Source: Nitrosopumilaceae archaeon
GTDB taxonomy: Archaea > Thermoproteota > Nitrososphaeria > Nitrososphaerales > Nitrosopumilaceae
Reading direction: 5' to 3'
DNA: 8,903 nt
Assembly (NCBI GenBank): GCA_013867245.1
Contig: JACENB010000100.1
Coordinates: forward strand, 1 to 8,903
A program made the position numbers and the translations under genes. A model generated the notes under the pieces. The model made no database searches, was not told the origin of the DNA, and saw only the letters and a program-made list of their open reading frames with translations. Below, in pieces: positions 1-5,519 of the stretch. Each line of letters opens with the position of its first letter. The first letter of the stretch is position 1.

Positions 1-882
1 TTGGCATCTGTATTACATAGAGAAATTTTAGACAGAGAAGCACTAATTCTTGAGATTTTTGAAAGTAGAGCATCAAGTGCAGAATCAAAGTTGCAAGTAA
101 AGTTAGCTCAGCTAAGATATGAAATGGCCAGAGCAAAAGAGAAGGTTCGACTTTCAAGTATGGGTGAACAGCCAGGATTTATGGGAATTGGAAAATTCGA
201 AGTTGATGTTTACTATAACGATATCAAACACAGAATGAATACTGTTAGATCAAAATTAGAAAAAGCTGGAAAACAAAGAGAACTACACAGACAAGGAAGA
301 AAAAGAATGGGATTCAAGACAATCTCGCTTGCAGGATACACTTCAGCAGGAAAAACCACCTTGTTTAACAAGATGACAGGCGAGACAAGAGACCAAAGTA
401 GGGAATTGTTTACAACACTTTCAACTACCACACGTAGAGTTACAATTAATCAAGAACCATTTTTGATATCAGATACGGTAGGTTTTATCAGTAAATTGCC
501 TGCATACATGATTGACGCATTCAAATCAACTTTAGAAGAATTGGGACATACGGATATCATTATTGTTGTAATTGATATTAGTGATTCAATTTTTGAATTA
601 AAAAAGAAATTTTCAAGCTGTATGAGAACACTAAGTGAATTAGGAGTTGAGAAAGACAAAATGGTATATGCACTAAACAAATCAGATTTGCTACAAGATA
701 GTGAAATTGAAGAAAAAATTGAGACATTAAATTTAGTAGACAACAAAAAGTGGATCCCAGTTTCTGCAAAAACAGGAAAAAATGTAAATCAACTCAAAGA
801 GTTGATAGCAGATATTTTAGAAAGTTACAATTCGCACAAATTTGAAAAAAAGTTGGGGGTTGAAAAGACATTTGGAAATTGA
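1..882 (+). CDS. hflX: HflX-family ribosome-associated GTPase, 5' end cut by window
   Basis: HflX is a cytoplasmic translational GTPase of the Obg-HflX class that binds the large ribosomal subunit and, in bacteria, splits stalled ribosomes. The visible 293 residues contain the end of the N-terminal HflX domain ([16 protein letters not shown] near residues 10-25), a basic helical linker (about 75-105), then the G domain: P-loop GYTSAGKTT (112-120), switch [11 protein letters not shown] (138-147), DTVGF (158-162), NKSD (226-229) and SAK (255-257). Family members are usually 350-430 residues and have roughly 100 more residues before this point, so the TTG at base 1 is probably not the true start and the gene continues upstream. 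The glycine-rich loop before the linker reads [12 protein letters not shown] rather than the bacterial GGPGE form, probably an archaeal variant. The stop overlaps the next gene, trm56, suggesting co-transcription. Family assignment is firm; the role in archaea is less well known. Confidence 0.93.
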   Translation: MASVLHREILDREALILEIFESRASSAESKLQVKLAQLRYEMARAKEKVRLSSMGEQPGFMGIGKFEVDVYYNDIKHRMNTVRSKLEKAGKQRELHRQGRKRMGFKTISLAGYTSAGKTTLFNKMTGETRDQSRELFTTLSTTTRRVTINQEPFLISDTVGFISKLPAYMIDAFKSTLEELGHTDIIIVVIDISDSIFELKKKFSSCMRTLSELGVEKDKMVYALNKSDLLQDSEIEEKIETLNLVDNKKWIPVSAKTGKNVNQLKELIADILESYNSHKFEKKLGVEKTFGN

Positions 883-1405
883 AGTAGTACGTATAGGACA
901 GAGACTCGTCAGAGACGACAGAGTAACAACCCATGTTGCACTAGTATCCAGAGCATTTGGTGCAAAGACAATTTTCATGACTGAAGTCAATCCAGAAATC
1001 AAAGATACACTGGGGAAAATTAACGAAACATGGGGAGGTAATTTTGAAATTGAATTCATAGAGAGTTGGAAGCCAATTATCAAACAGAAAAAAGCAGATG
1101 GTTTCAAAATAGTTCACTTGTCGATGTATGGAGAAAAAATCAATGAGGCTCAAGAAACAATTCGAAATGAAGAAAAATTGTTAATTGTTGTTGGTGCTGA
1201 AAAAGTACCTAGGGAAATTTACGAGTTGGCAGATTACAACGTAGGAATTGGGAGTCAGCCTCATTCAGAGATAAGTGCACTTGCCATTCTTTTGGATCGT
1301 ATTCAAGAGGGTCAACAGTTTGAGAAAGAATTTCCAGATGCAAAACGCAAGATCATACCCACAAAAACAGGCAAAAATGTACAGGTAAAAGAAACAAGGG
1401 ATTAA
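872..1405 (+). CDS. trm56: tRNA (cytidine(56)-2'-O)-methyltransferase (aTrm56)
   Basis: This archaeal SPOUT-class enzyme uses S-adenosylmethionine to 2'-O-methylate C56 in the T loop of tRNA. Family hallmarks are the N-terminal block [20 protein letters not shown] (about residues 7-26) and the C-terminal trefoil-knot segments [19 protein letters not shown] (106-124) and [18 protein letters not shown] (126-143). The longest open frame begins at TTG 842, but homologues begin directly at the [13 protein letters not shown] block. I therefore choose TTG 872, giving 177 residues, a normal length; a GGGGGT run lies 12-17 nt upstream. TTG 860 is a third possibility. From 872 the gene overlaps the hflX stop by 11 nt (41 nt from 842), so the two are probably translationally coupled. 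tfe follows after 26 nt. Identity is firm; the exact start is moderately certain. Confidence 0.93.
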   Translation: MEIEVVRIGQRLVRDDRVTTHVALVSRAFGAKTIFMTEVNPEIKDTLGKINETWGGNFEIEFIESWKPIIKQKKADGFKIVHLSMYGEKINEAQETIRNEEKLLIVVGAEKVPREIYELADYNVGIGSQPHSEISALAILLDRIQEGQQFEKEFPDAKRKIIPTKTGKNVQVKETRD

Positions 1406-1417
1406 TAATAGAAAATC

Positions 1418-1422
1418 AGGAG
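1418..1422 (+). promoter_or_regulatory. Shine-Dalgarno-like site for tfe
   Basis: AGGAG lies 9 nt before the TTG at 1432. It supports that TTG as the start of tfe, with the gene read from a transcript shared with trm56 rather than from a leaderless one. Confidence 0.55.
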
Positions 1423-1431
1423 AAATTAGAG

Positions 1432-1947
1432 TTGGTAGACAAGTACGAAGATCCTTTTGTCAGAATTGCTTCAATGATTGGAGGAGATGAATATCTCAAA
1501 GTAGCTCGTTCATTGCTAAAAGCAGAAGATGCAACTGATGAAGAAATTGCCAGCTCTACAGGACTCAGAATCAACATGGTAAGAAAAGTTCTCTATGATC
1601 TCTTTGGTAAATCACTGATTACAGGAATTAGAGTAAAAGATGAGAGAAAAGGATGGTTTGTCTATAGATGGAGAACACGAAGAGAGGAAGTAGAGCACTT
1701 TATTGAGAATCAGAAAAAGAAAATTGAAGAGAGACTACAACAAAGACTCGACTATGAAAATGCATCTGATTTTTACCATTGTGGAAATGAAGATTGTCCT
1801 AGAGTAACATTTGAAGACGCTCTTGAAGGTATGTTCAAATGTCCTTCATGTGGAAATGTCCTTAATCTAAAAAAGAATGATAAATCAAAGAAAGCATATC
1901 AAAAGAAAATTGATGAAATCAAAAAAGATATGCAGCAAGTATTCTAA
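1432..1947 (+). CDS. tfe: Transcription factor E, alpha subunit (TFIIE-alpha homologue)
   Basis: TFE is the archaeal counterpart of the TFIIE large subunit; it joins TBP, TFB and RNA polymerase at the promoter and helps open the DNA. The 171-residue product has the usual two-domain layout. An N-terminal winged-helix domain (about 5-85) includes the segment EEIASSTGLRINMVRKVLYD and a basic wing KGWFVYRWRTRR (73-84). A charged helical linker (85-108) follows, then a zinc ribbon with C117, C122, C137 and C140 (CGNEDCP and CPSCG). The C-terminus is a short Lys-rich helix. The start is TTG, backed by AGGAG 9 nt upstream; the protein then begins MVDKYEDPFVRIAS, as expected for the winged helix. It is the last gene of the hflX-trm56-tfe run. 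Confidence 0.95.
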   Translation: MVDKYEDPFVRIASMIGGDEYLKVARSLLKAEDATDEEIASSTGLRINMVRKVLYDLFGKSLITGIRVKDERKGWFVYRWRTRREEVEHFIENQKKKIEERLQQRLDYENASDFYHCGNEDCPRVTFEDALEGMFKCPSCGNVLNLKKNDKSKKAYQKKIDEIKKDMQQVF

Positions 1948-1953
1948 TCAAAT

Positions 1954-1982
1954 TAGTAACAATTTTGAATTTTAGGTTACTA
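1954..1982. repeat. Inverted repeat between tfe and the aldehyde dehydrogenase gene
   Basis: TAGTAAC (1954-1960) and GTTACTA (1976-1982) are perfect 7-bp complementary arms around a 15-nt A/T-rich loop. A smaller hairpin CTAAT-CAA-ATTAG (1944-1956) overlaps the tfe stop. The larger repeat abuts the TATA-like box of the next gene, so it could be the tfe 3' end or an operator; the sequence alone does not decide. Confidence 0.4.
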
Positions 1983-1992
1983 GAATAAATAA
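1983..1992 (+). promoter_or_regulatory. TATA-like box for the aldehyde dehydrogenase gene
   Basis: GAATAAATAA is centred about 26 nt upstream of the CTG at 2014, the spacing expected between an archaeal TATA box and the transcription start. This would place the transcript 5' end at or next to the proposed start codon (leaderless mRNA). The match to a consensus TATA box is only fair. Confidence 0.35.
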
Positions 1993-2013
1993 GAGAGATT
2001 ATTCTGAGAAATC

Positions 2014-3405
2014 CTGAGTCAGATTACTACAGTAAATCCTGCAACAGGTGAAGATATCACCACATTTACAGCGATGAATCAAGATCAAGTTTTTGAATTA
2101 GTTAGAAAAGCTAAAAGAGCATTTCCTGAATGGAAAAAAGATTATGAAAAACGTAGAAGTTACATTTACAATTTAGTTGAACATTTGAAGAAAAACAAAA
2201 CAGAATTGGCAAAAGTTGCAACTAAGGAAATGGGAAAAGCACTAAAAGAATCAATTGGTGAAGTTGAAAAATGTGCTTGGGCTTTAGAATTTTATGCAGA
2301 CCATGGAGATAGTTTTCTTTCTGATGAAGTACTTAACACAGATGCAAGAAAGAGTTTTCTAACATTTGAGCCACTAGGAGTTATTGGTTCCATCATGCCA
2401 TGGAACTTTCCATACTGGCAAGCTCTAAGATTTGCAGCTCCATGTTTGATGGCAGGAAATGTAATTGTAATGAAACCATCTCGAGTAACCATGCAATCAG
2501 GAATTGAAATTGAAAAAGCATTTGCAGATGCTGGGATTCCTGAAGGAGTATTCTCAACGGTAGTTGGAAGTGTAGATTCTGCGAATCATCTTATTGATTC
2601 AGAGGTTAATGCTGTGACATTTACTGGAAGTACTAATGCAGGAGCAAAAGTTGGTGAGAGAGCTGCTATGAATCTAAAAAAATGTGTTTTAGAATTAGGA
2701 GGCAGTGATCCTTTCATAGTTTTAGATGATGCCATTATAGAAAAAGCTGCTGAAGGGGCAGCAAAGGGAAGATTCATCAATTGTGGCCAAAGTTGTGTAG
2801 CCTCAAAAAGATTCTTTGTAGGCAAGAACATTGCTGAAGATTTCATTGAACAATTTATCAAAAAGGCATCTGAGCTCAAGGTTGGAGACCCAATGTCTAT
2901 TGAGACTGATATTGGGCCACTATCAAGCAAAGATGGATTAGAAACAATTTCTGGAATTGTTGAGGATGCAAAGGCAAAAGGTGCAGAAGTATTACTTGGA
3001 GGAGAAGAGATGGATGGAAAGGGATATTTCTACAAACCAACAATTCTCACAAAAATTACACCAGATATGAGAATTGCAAAAGAAGAAACATTTGGACCAG
3101 TTGCACCAATTACAATTGTTGAGAATGAAAGTGATGCAATCAAGATGGCAAATGATAGTGAATTTGGATTAGGAGCAAGTATTTGGACAAAAGATCTTGC
3201 TAAAGCAGATAAAATGTCAAGAAGAATTGAATCAGGAATTGTTAGCGTAAATAATGTTGTAATTTCAGATCCAAGAATTCCTTTTGGCGGAATAAAACAC
3301 AGTGGATTTGGAAGAGAATTATCAAGATACGGAATGCTAGAATTTGTAAATCTAAAATCAGTTAGATTTTATGATAACTTAACTCATCATCACTACGTAG
3401 AATAG
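2014..3405 (+). CDS. gabD: NAD(P)+-dependent aldehyde dehydrogenase, succinate-semialdehyde (GabD1) type
   Basis: The product belongs to the NAD(P)-dependent aldehyde dehydrogenase superfamily and resembles GabD1-type succinate-semialdehyde dehydrogenases, which oxidise the aldehyde to succinate. Numbered from ATG 2074, visible motifs are PWNFPYW (109-115), the cofactor lysine in MKPS (133-136), FTGST (183-187), catalytic Glu207 in LELGGSDPF, nucleophile Cys241 in NCGQSCVASKRF, EETFGPVAP (337-345) and PFGGIKHSGFGREL (403-416). The retained Glu argues for the hydrolytic rather than the CoA-acylating class. The conserved ALDH N-terminus TTVNPATGEDITTF lies in frame upstream of this ATG, after a TGA at 2005. 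I therefore place the start at CTG 2014 (MSQITTVNPATGE, 463 residues); ATT 2023 is an alternative and ATG 2074 would clip about 20 residues. It is monocistronic. Substrate is inferred from family resemblance only; if the cell runs the hydroxypropionate/hydroxybutyrate cycle, succinic semialdehyde would be available to it. Confidence 0.88.
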   Translation: MSQITTVNPATGEDITTFTAMNQDQVFELVRKAKRAFPEWKKDYEKRRSYIYNLVEHLKKNKTELAKVATKEMGKALKESIGEVEKCAWALEFYADHGDSFLSDEVLNTDARKSFLTFEPLGVIGSIMPWNFPYWQALRFAAPCLMAGNVIVMKPSRVTMQSGIEIEKAFADAGIPEGVFSTVVGSVDSANHLIDSEVNAVTFTGSTNAGAKVGERAAMNLKKCVLELGGSDPFIVLDDAIIEKAAEGAAKGRFINCGQSCVASKRFFVGKNIAEDFIEQFIKKASELKVGDPMSIETDIGPLSSKDGLETISGIVEDAKAKGAEVLLGGEEMDGKGYFYKPTILTKITPDMRIAKEETFGPVAPITIVENESDAIKMANDSEFGLGASIWTKDLAKADKMSRRIESGIVSVNNVVISDPRIPFGGIKHSGFGRELSRYGMLEFVNLKSVRFYDNLTHHHYVE

Positions 3406-3410
3406 TTTTT

Positions 3411-3426
3411 CATAATTGAAATTATG
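3411..3426. repeat. Short inverted repeat after the aldehyde dehydrogenase gene
   Basis: CATAATT-GA-AATTATG, two perfect 7-nt arms, begins 5 nt after the stop codon and follows a run of five T. It may contribute to the 3' end of the mRNA. The 2-nt spacer means the innermost pairs could not form in RNA, and archaeal termination depends mainly on T tracts, so a terminator role is only possible. Confidence 0.35.
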
Positions 3427-3433
3427 AGGATCC

Positions 3434-3444
3434 TTTAAGTATAA
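3434..3444 (+). promoter_or_regulatory. TATA-like box of the putative structured RNA
   Basis: TTTAAGTATAA is a good archaeal TATA-like element. Its centre lies about 23-25 nt before 3462-3463, where the terminal helix of the downstream RNA begins. The spacing fits a transcript that starts at or just before the helix. No open frame with plausible protein content begins here. Confidence 0.5.
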
Positions 3445-3461
3445 TTTTAGCGTATTATATG

Positions 3462-3578
3462 GTGACGAGGACACTCGATGACGTGTTATTGAGTGAAGAT
3501 CAAAGAGATCTTGGGAACGCCTTGAGCTTTGAGATACATTCAGAGTTCATGATTCCTCTGGGACAAAGTCCTCGTCAT
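3462..3578 (+). ncRNA. Putative structured non-coding RNA with a closing terminal helix
   Basis: About 117 nt between the aldehyde dehydrogenase gene and a convergent gene look like a free-standing RNA. TGACGAGGAC (3463-3472) is perfectly complementary to GTCCTCGTCA (3568-3577), with one more G-U pair outside. Inside, hairpin A (3473-3494) has 7 pairs including one G-U, ACTCGAT with ATTGAGT, and an 8-nt loop. Hairpin B (3496-3512) has 6 perfect pairs, AAGATC with GATCTT, and loop AAAGA. The remaining arm can form CTTTGAG-ATACA-TTCAGAG (3527-3545) or, alternatively, CAGAG with CTCTG (3541-3560). The stretch is visibly richer in G/C than its flanks, as structural RNAs in AT-rich archaea are, and a TATA-like box sits at the right distance. 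It lacks the conserved motifs of 5S rRNA, tRNA, SRP RNA, RNase P RNA and C/D guides that I know. Function unknown; existence inferred from sequence only. Confidence 0.5.
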
Positions 3579-3582
3579 ATTC

Positions 3583-3900
3583 TTAATCATCATCTTCGTC
3601 ATCATCTTCGTCATCATCTTCGTCATCATCTTCGTCATCATCTTCGTCATCATCATCACATTCTTCCAATTCCACATGTGTTGCAATACCATCATCCCCA
3701 AAGAAAATTTCAATGCAGATATCAGTAGATAATGTAGATACTAGAGTTTCAGCTAATTCTTTTGGAAAGTTTCCTAGTCTGCTTGGATCAGATGAATATC
3801 GATATTCAGTGACTATATCATCATGATAGAAATCAAGTTCAATGTCACCATTTGCAAATTTTCGTACAGCAACTACTTGACCAAATATGCTGTCAGCCAA
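3583..3900 (-). CDS. Small protein of unknown function with a repetitive Asp/Glu tail
   Basis: I do not recognise the family. The 105-residue product has an N-terminal part of about 80 residues rich in predicted beta segments (IFGQVVAVRKFANGDIELDF, VTEYRYSS, ICIEIFFGDDGIATHVELEE). It ends in an acidic tail of about 24 residues made of repeated DDDE units. There is no signal peptide or membrane segment. The start is TTG (3898-3900), only 2 nt after the stop of the hemerythrin-like gene and preceded by AAGGAA at 6 nt spacing, so it is probably co-translated with that gene. The tail is encoded by a perfect 12-bp tandem repeat and ends in TAA directly after the repeat. Asp-rich tails can bind metal ions or basic proteins; neither is shown here. 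The + strand reading of the repeat (His/Leu/Arg) is an artefact. Confidence 0.72.
   Translation of the reverse strand: MADSIFGQVVAVRKFANGDIELDFYHDDIVTEYRYSSDPSRLGNFPKELAETLVSTLSTDICIEIFFGDDGIATHVELEECDDDDEDDDEDDDEDDDEDDDEDDD
3591..3650. repeat. 12-bp tandem repeat, five perfect copies, coding for the acidic tail
   Basis: CATCTTCGTCAT occurs five times without mismatch, followed by a degenerate CATCATCA stretch. On the - strand each unit encodes the four acidic residues of the DDDE pattern. A unit of 12 bp keeps the reading frame, so copy-number changes by slippage would lengthen or shorten the tail without disrupting the gene. Confidence 0.9.
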
Positions 3901-3902
3901 GC

Positions 3903-4460
3903 CTAATTTCCTTGCTCAGCAACATCTCGTGTGAGATTTTCAGCAAGATCTTCATAATGTTGTCGAGTTTTTCCCAAGTCTTTGAGTTTGGTAGCTTCAA
4001 TTTCATTTAATTCACCATCAACCTTCTGTGCAACATACTGTAATCTAGCTTCGGCCATCATGAATAATCGATTGTTTTCTTTCCAAAGATGTTCAGTGAT
4101 ATGTTCAACATATTGTTTCATATCAGAAATCAATTTTGCTGAATCACCTGAAGAAAGATATTCTTTTGCAGAAGCCTCCATGCTTGTTGCAATTTCTCTA
4201 GAACGTTCATGATCTATTAACATCATTGCAATTGGACCCATATTTTTTGGCAGTCCAGCTTGTTCTAATGCTGGGAACAAGGAATTTTCTTCTTTGCTAT
4301 GATGACAAACATCTGTAAAGTTTTTTGAAAAATCAATAACAGGAAGTAAGATTGATTCAGGAATTTTTTTATTTTCATTTAATAATTGAATGGTTGCATC
4401 CATTGCTTTGACAACTTTTTCAATTAATTCATGATCACGTCTTAATGATGCAGTTGACAT
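3903..4460 (-). CDS. Hemerythrin HHE-domain protein
   Basis: The 185-residue product resembles the hemerythrin-like HHE cation-binding family, four-helix-bundle proteins that hold a di-iron centre and take part in O2, NO or iron sensing, storage or repair. Candidate iron ligands lie in the expected order: His10 (RRDHELIEKV), His53/His54 with Glu57/Glu58 (CHHSKEENSLFPAL), His84 (LIDHERSRE), His120 and His124 (YVEHITEHLWKENNRLF). A C-terminal helical extension (about 140-185, charged) goes beyond the domain. There is no signal or membrane segment, so it is probably cytoplasmic. The start ATG has a TATA-like box about 29 nt upstream, which predicts an almost leaderless transcript. The acidic-tail gene follows after 2 nt and is probably in the same operon. 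The specific role cannot be told from sequence. Confidence 0.88.
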   Translation of the reverse strand: MSTASLRRDHELIEKVVKAMDATIQLLNENKKIPESILLPVIDFSKNFTDVCHHSKEENSLFPALEQAGLPKNMGPIAMMLIDHERSREIATSMEASAKEYLSSGDSAKLISDMKQYVEHITEHLWKENNRLFMMAEARLQYVAQKVDGELNEIEATKLKDLGKTRQHYEDLAENLTRDVAEQGN

Positions 4461-4483
4461 AATGAATTTACATTATTTCGGGT

Positions 4484-4494
4484 ATCTATATCTT
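4484..4494 (-). promoter_or_regulatory. TATA-like box of the hemerythrin gene
   Basis: On the - strand this reads AAGATATAGAT, centred about 29 nt upstream of the ATG at 4460. The spacing predicts a transcript beginning a few nt before the start codon. The AT-rich inverted sequence TTATTTT-TTT-AAAATAA (4493-4509) lies just upstream. Confidence 0.45.
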
Positions 4495-4524
4495 ATTTTT
4501 TTAAAATAATTAAAAGATAGAAAG

Positions 4525-4546
4525 TGTTAACGATTTTTCGTTAACA
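4525..4546. terminator. 9-bp inverted repeat with TTTT loop, terminator or operator
   Basis: TGTTAACGA and TCGTTAACA are perfect 9-nt complementary arms around TTTT. The hairpin lies 7 nt past the stop of the Lys-rich gene (4554) and, on the - strand, is followed by T-rich sequence, which fits a 3' end for that gene. It is also about 65-85 bp upstream of the hemerythrin start, so a regulatory protein site is an alternative. A partial third copy, TTTAACGA (4553-4560), overlaps the gene's stop codon. Confidence 0.5.
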
Positions 4547-4553
4547 AATGGGT

Positions 4554-4826
4554 TTAACGATTAGAAAGGCGTTTTGATTTTACAAATGCCCAAATCTTTT
4601 TGGTCATTTCACTTGGAGCAATTGGTTTTTTACCAAATATTTGTTCAGCAGTTTCTTTGCGACCTGCAAAACTAATTGCATATCCACCAAATGCTGGTTT
4701 CTTTGCTCTTGATTTGGTTGCTTTCTTTTTTGGTGCAGCCTTTTTCTTTGGTGCAGCCTTTTTCTTTGGTGCAGCCTTTTTCTTTGTAGTAGTTTTTCTT
4801 TTTGTTGTTTTCTTTTTTACTGCCAA
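4554..4826 (-). CDS. Small Lys-rich protein with KKKAAP-repeat tail, probable DNA-binding protein
   Basis: This 90-residue, strongly basic protein has two parts. Residues 1-43 are a Lys/Thr/Ala/Pro tail in which KKKAAP occurs three times in a row (15-32) followed by KKKATK, much like the tails of linker histone H1 and some bacterial nucleoid proteins. Residues 44-90 form a small folded-looking region with FGGYAISFAGRKETAEQIFG and a final helix PSEMTKKIWAFVKSKRL. That helix resembles the first helix of SWIB/MDM2-type domains, but the rest of such a domain is missing. I infer nucleic-acid binding, perhaps chromatin or ribosome associated; no function is established here. The start is TTG, with a TATA-like box about 29 nt upstream overlapping the space after arfC, so it is probably transcribed on its own. 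Confidence 0.8.
   Translation of the reverse strand: MAVKKKTTKRKTTTKKKAAPKKKAAPKKKAAPKKKATKSRAKKPAFGGYAISFAGRKETAEQIFGKKPIAPSEMTKKIWAFVKSKRLSNR
4723..4786. repeat. 18-bp tandem repeat coding for the KKKAAP units
   Basis: TTTTTCTTTGGTGCAGCC is present in two perfect adjacent copies (4741-4758, 4759-4776). A partial copy lies on the right (4777-4786) and a copy with two mismatches on the left (4723-4740). The unit is a multiple of three and encodes KKKAAP on the - strand, so the tail probably grew by in-frame duplication. Confidence 0.85.
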
Positions 4827-4849
4827 TTTCTTGTAGTTGTATTCGAAAG

Positions 4850-4861
4850 AAAGTATAAGAA
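4850..4861 (-). promoter_or_regulatory. TATA-like box of the Lys-rich protein gene
   Basis: On the - strand this reads TTCTTATACTTT and lies about 25-35 nt before the TTG at 4826. It suggests a separate promoter between arfC and this gene and a near-leaderless transcript. It is a fair match only. Confidence 0.35.
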
Positions 4862-4862
4862 C

Positions 4863-5519
4863 TTAGAGCTTTACATAATGCAAAACTAGATGATTTTTGA
4901 GCCTCTTTACTGATTTGAGTCTGAGATGTGGAGAATTAGAAATTTTACTAAACCCAATACCACGCAAATAGGAAATTGAATCATTACCACCAATCAAGAA
5001 TGGAGACAGAGTTAGAATCATTTCATCAAATAGTTCATGTTTGACAAATTCCCAATTTACAGTTCCTCCTCCCTCAACTAAAATTGTCTTGATTTTCTTT
5101 TTTGCTAATTTTTTCAATAACAATTTTAGATTGACAGAATCATTACCAGCAATAATTATTTCAACAGGAAATTTCTCTAATTGTTCAAGATTTTTTTTTG
5201 AAATTTTTTTGGATACTGCAATTATAGTCGGAATTGTGTTACTTGATTCTATGATTTTTGATTTTTTTGAAATTGTTCCTTTAGAGTCTAAAATAATTCT
5301 AATAGGGTTTTTTCCTTTAACATGACGAACAGTTAGAAGAGGATTATCACGAGAAACAGTATTTTTTCCAATAAGAATCGCATCTACACTTGAACGTAAT
5401 TTATGAAGTCGTTGAATATCTTTTTGTGATGAGAGTTTTGAATCGTTTTTACTGGTTGCAATTTTTCCGTCTATGGAAATTGCTCCACTTAGTATAACAC
5501 GTGGTCTAGATTTTTCCAT
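4863..5519 (-). CDS. arfC: 2,5-diamino-6-ribosylamino-4(3H)-pyrimidinone 5'-phosphate reductase
   Basis: This is the third enzyme of the archaeal riboflavin branch (EC 1.1.1.302). It uses NAD(P)H to reduce the ribosyl group of the diaminopyrimidine phosphate to ribityl. The 218-residue product is a stand-alone RibD C-terminal (dihydrofolate-reductase-like) domain. Visible are SGAISIDGKIA (11-21), the DAILIGKNTVSRDNPLLTVR block (46-65, including the cofactor-contacting GKNTV), LVEGGGTVN (147-155) and the SPFLIGG segment (172-178). The zinc deaminase domain that precedes this domain in bacterial RibD is absent. The ATG start overlaps the end of the amidohydrolase gene by 14 nt, indicating co-transcription. 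It is the last gene of the riboflavin cluster. Confidence 0.92.
   Translation of the reverse strand: MEKSRPRVILSGAISIDGKIATSKNDSKLSSQKDIQRLHKLRSSVDAILIGKNTVSRDNPLLTVRHVKGKNPIRIILDSKGTISKKSKIIESSNTIPTIIAVSKKISKKNLEQLEKFPVEIIIAGNDSVNLKLLLKKLAKKKIKTILVEGGGTVNWEFVKHELFDEMILTLSPFLIGGNDSISYLRGIGFSKISNSPHLRLKSVKRLKNHLVLHYVKL

Noticed and set aside
2586..2930. 114-codon - strand open frame inside the aldehyde dehydrogenase gene
   Set aside because: It is antisense to the catalytic region of a clear aldehyde dehydrogenase and has no independent evidence of being a gene.
3462..3578. 5S rRNA, because of length about 117 nt and a 10-bp terminal helix
   Set aside because: The strongly conserved 5S loop (CGAAC...GGAAGTTAAG-like) is absent, and the three-arm interior differs from the two-arm 5S fold.
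3462..3578. tRNA with intron, or C/D box guide RNA
   Set aside because: The terminal helix is 10 bp, not 7, and no T-loop of normal size is closed by a proper stem. No CTGA D box is present and the C-box-like element is imperfect.
3591..3650. CRISPR-like repeat array
   Set aside because: The repeats are directly adjacent with no spacers, are only 12 bp long, and lie within a coding frame.
3459..3728. + strand open frame encoding repeated HHLR units
   Set aside because: The His/Leu/Arg repeat is the antisense reading of the acidic-tail repeat of the - strand gene. Its first part covers the structured RNA candidate, shows no recognisable protein features and lacks a convincing ribosome-binding site.
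4600..4836. + strand open frame with a Phe/Ala/Val-rich, membrane-like C-terminus
   Set aside because: It is the complement of the Lys/Ala repeat region of the basic protein gene; Lys codons read backwards give Phe and Leu. The basic protein has a TATA-like box, this frame does not.
4863..5519. Full-length bifunctional RibD
   Set aside because: Only 218 residues, with no cytidine-deaminase-type zinc motifs (HAE, PCxxC) before the reductase domain.
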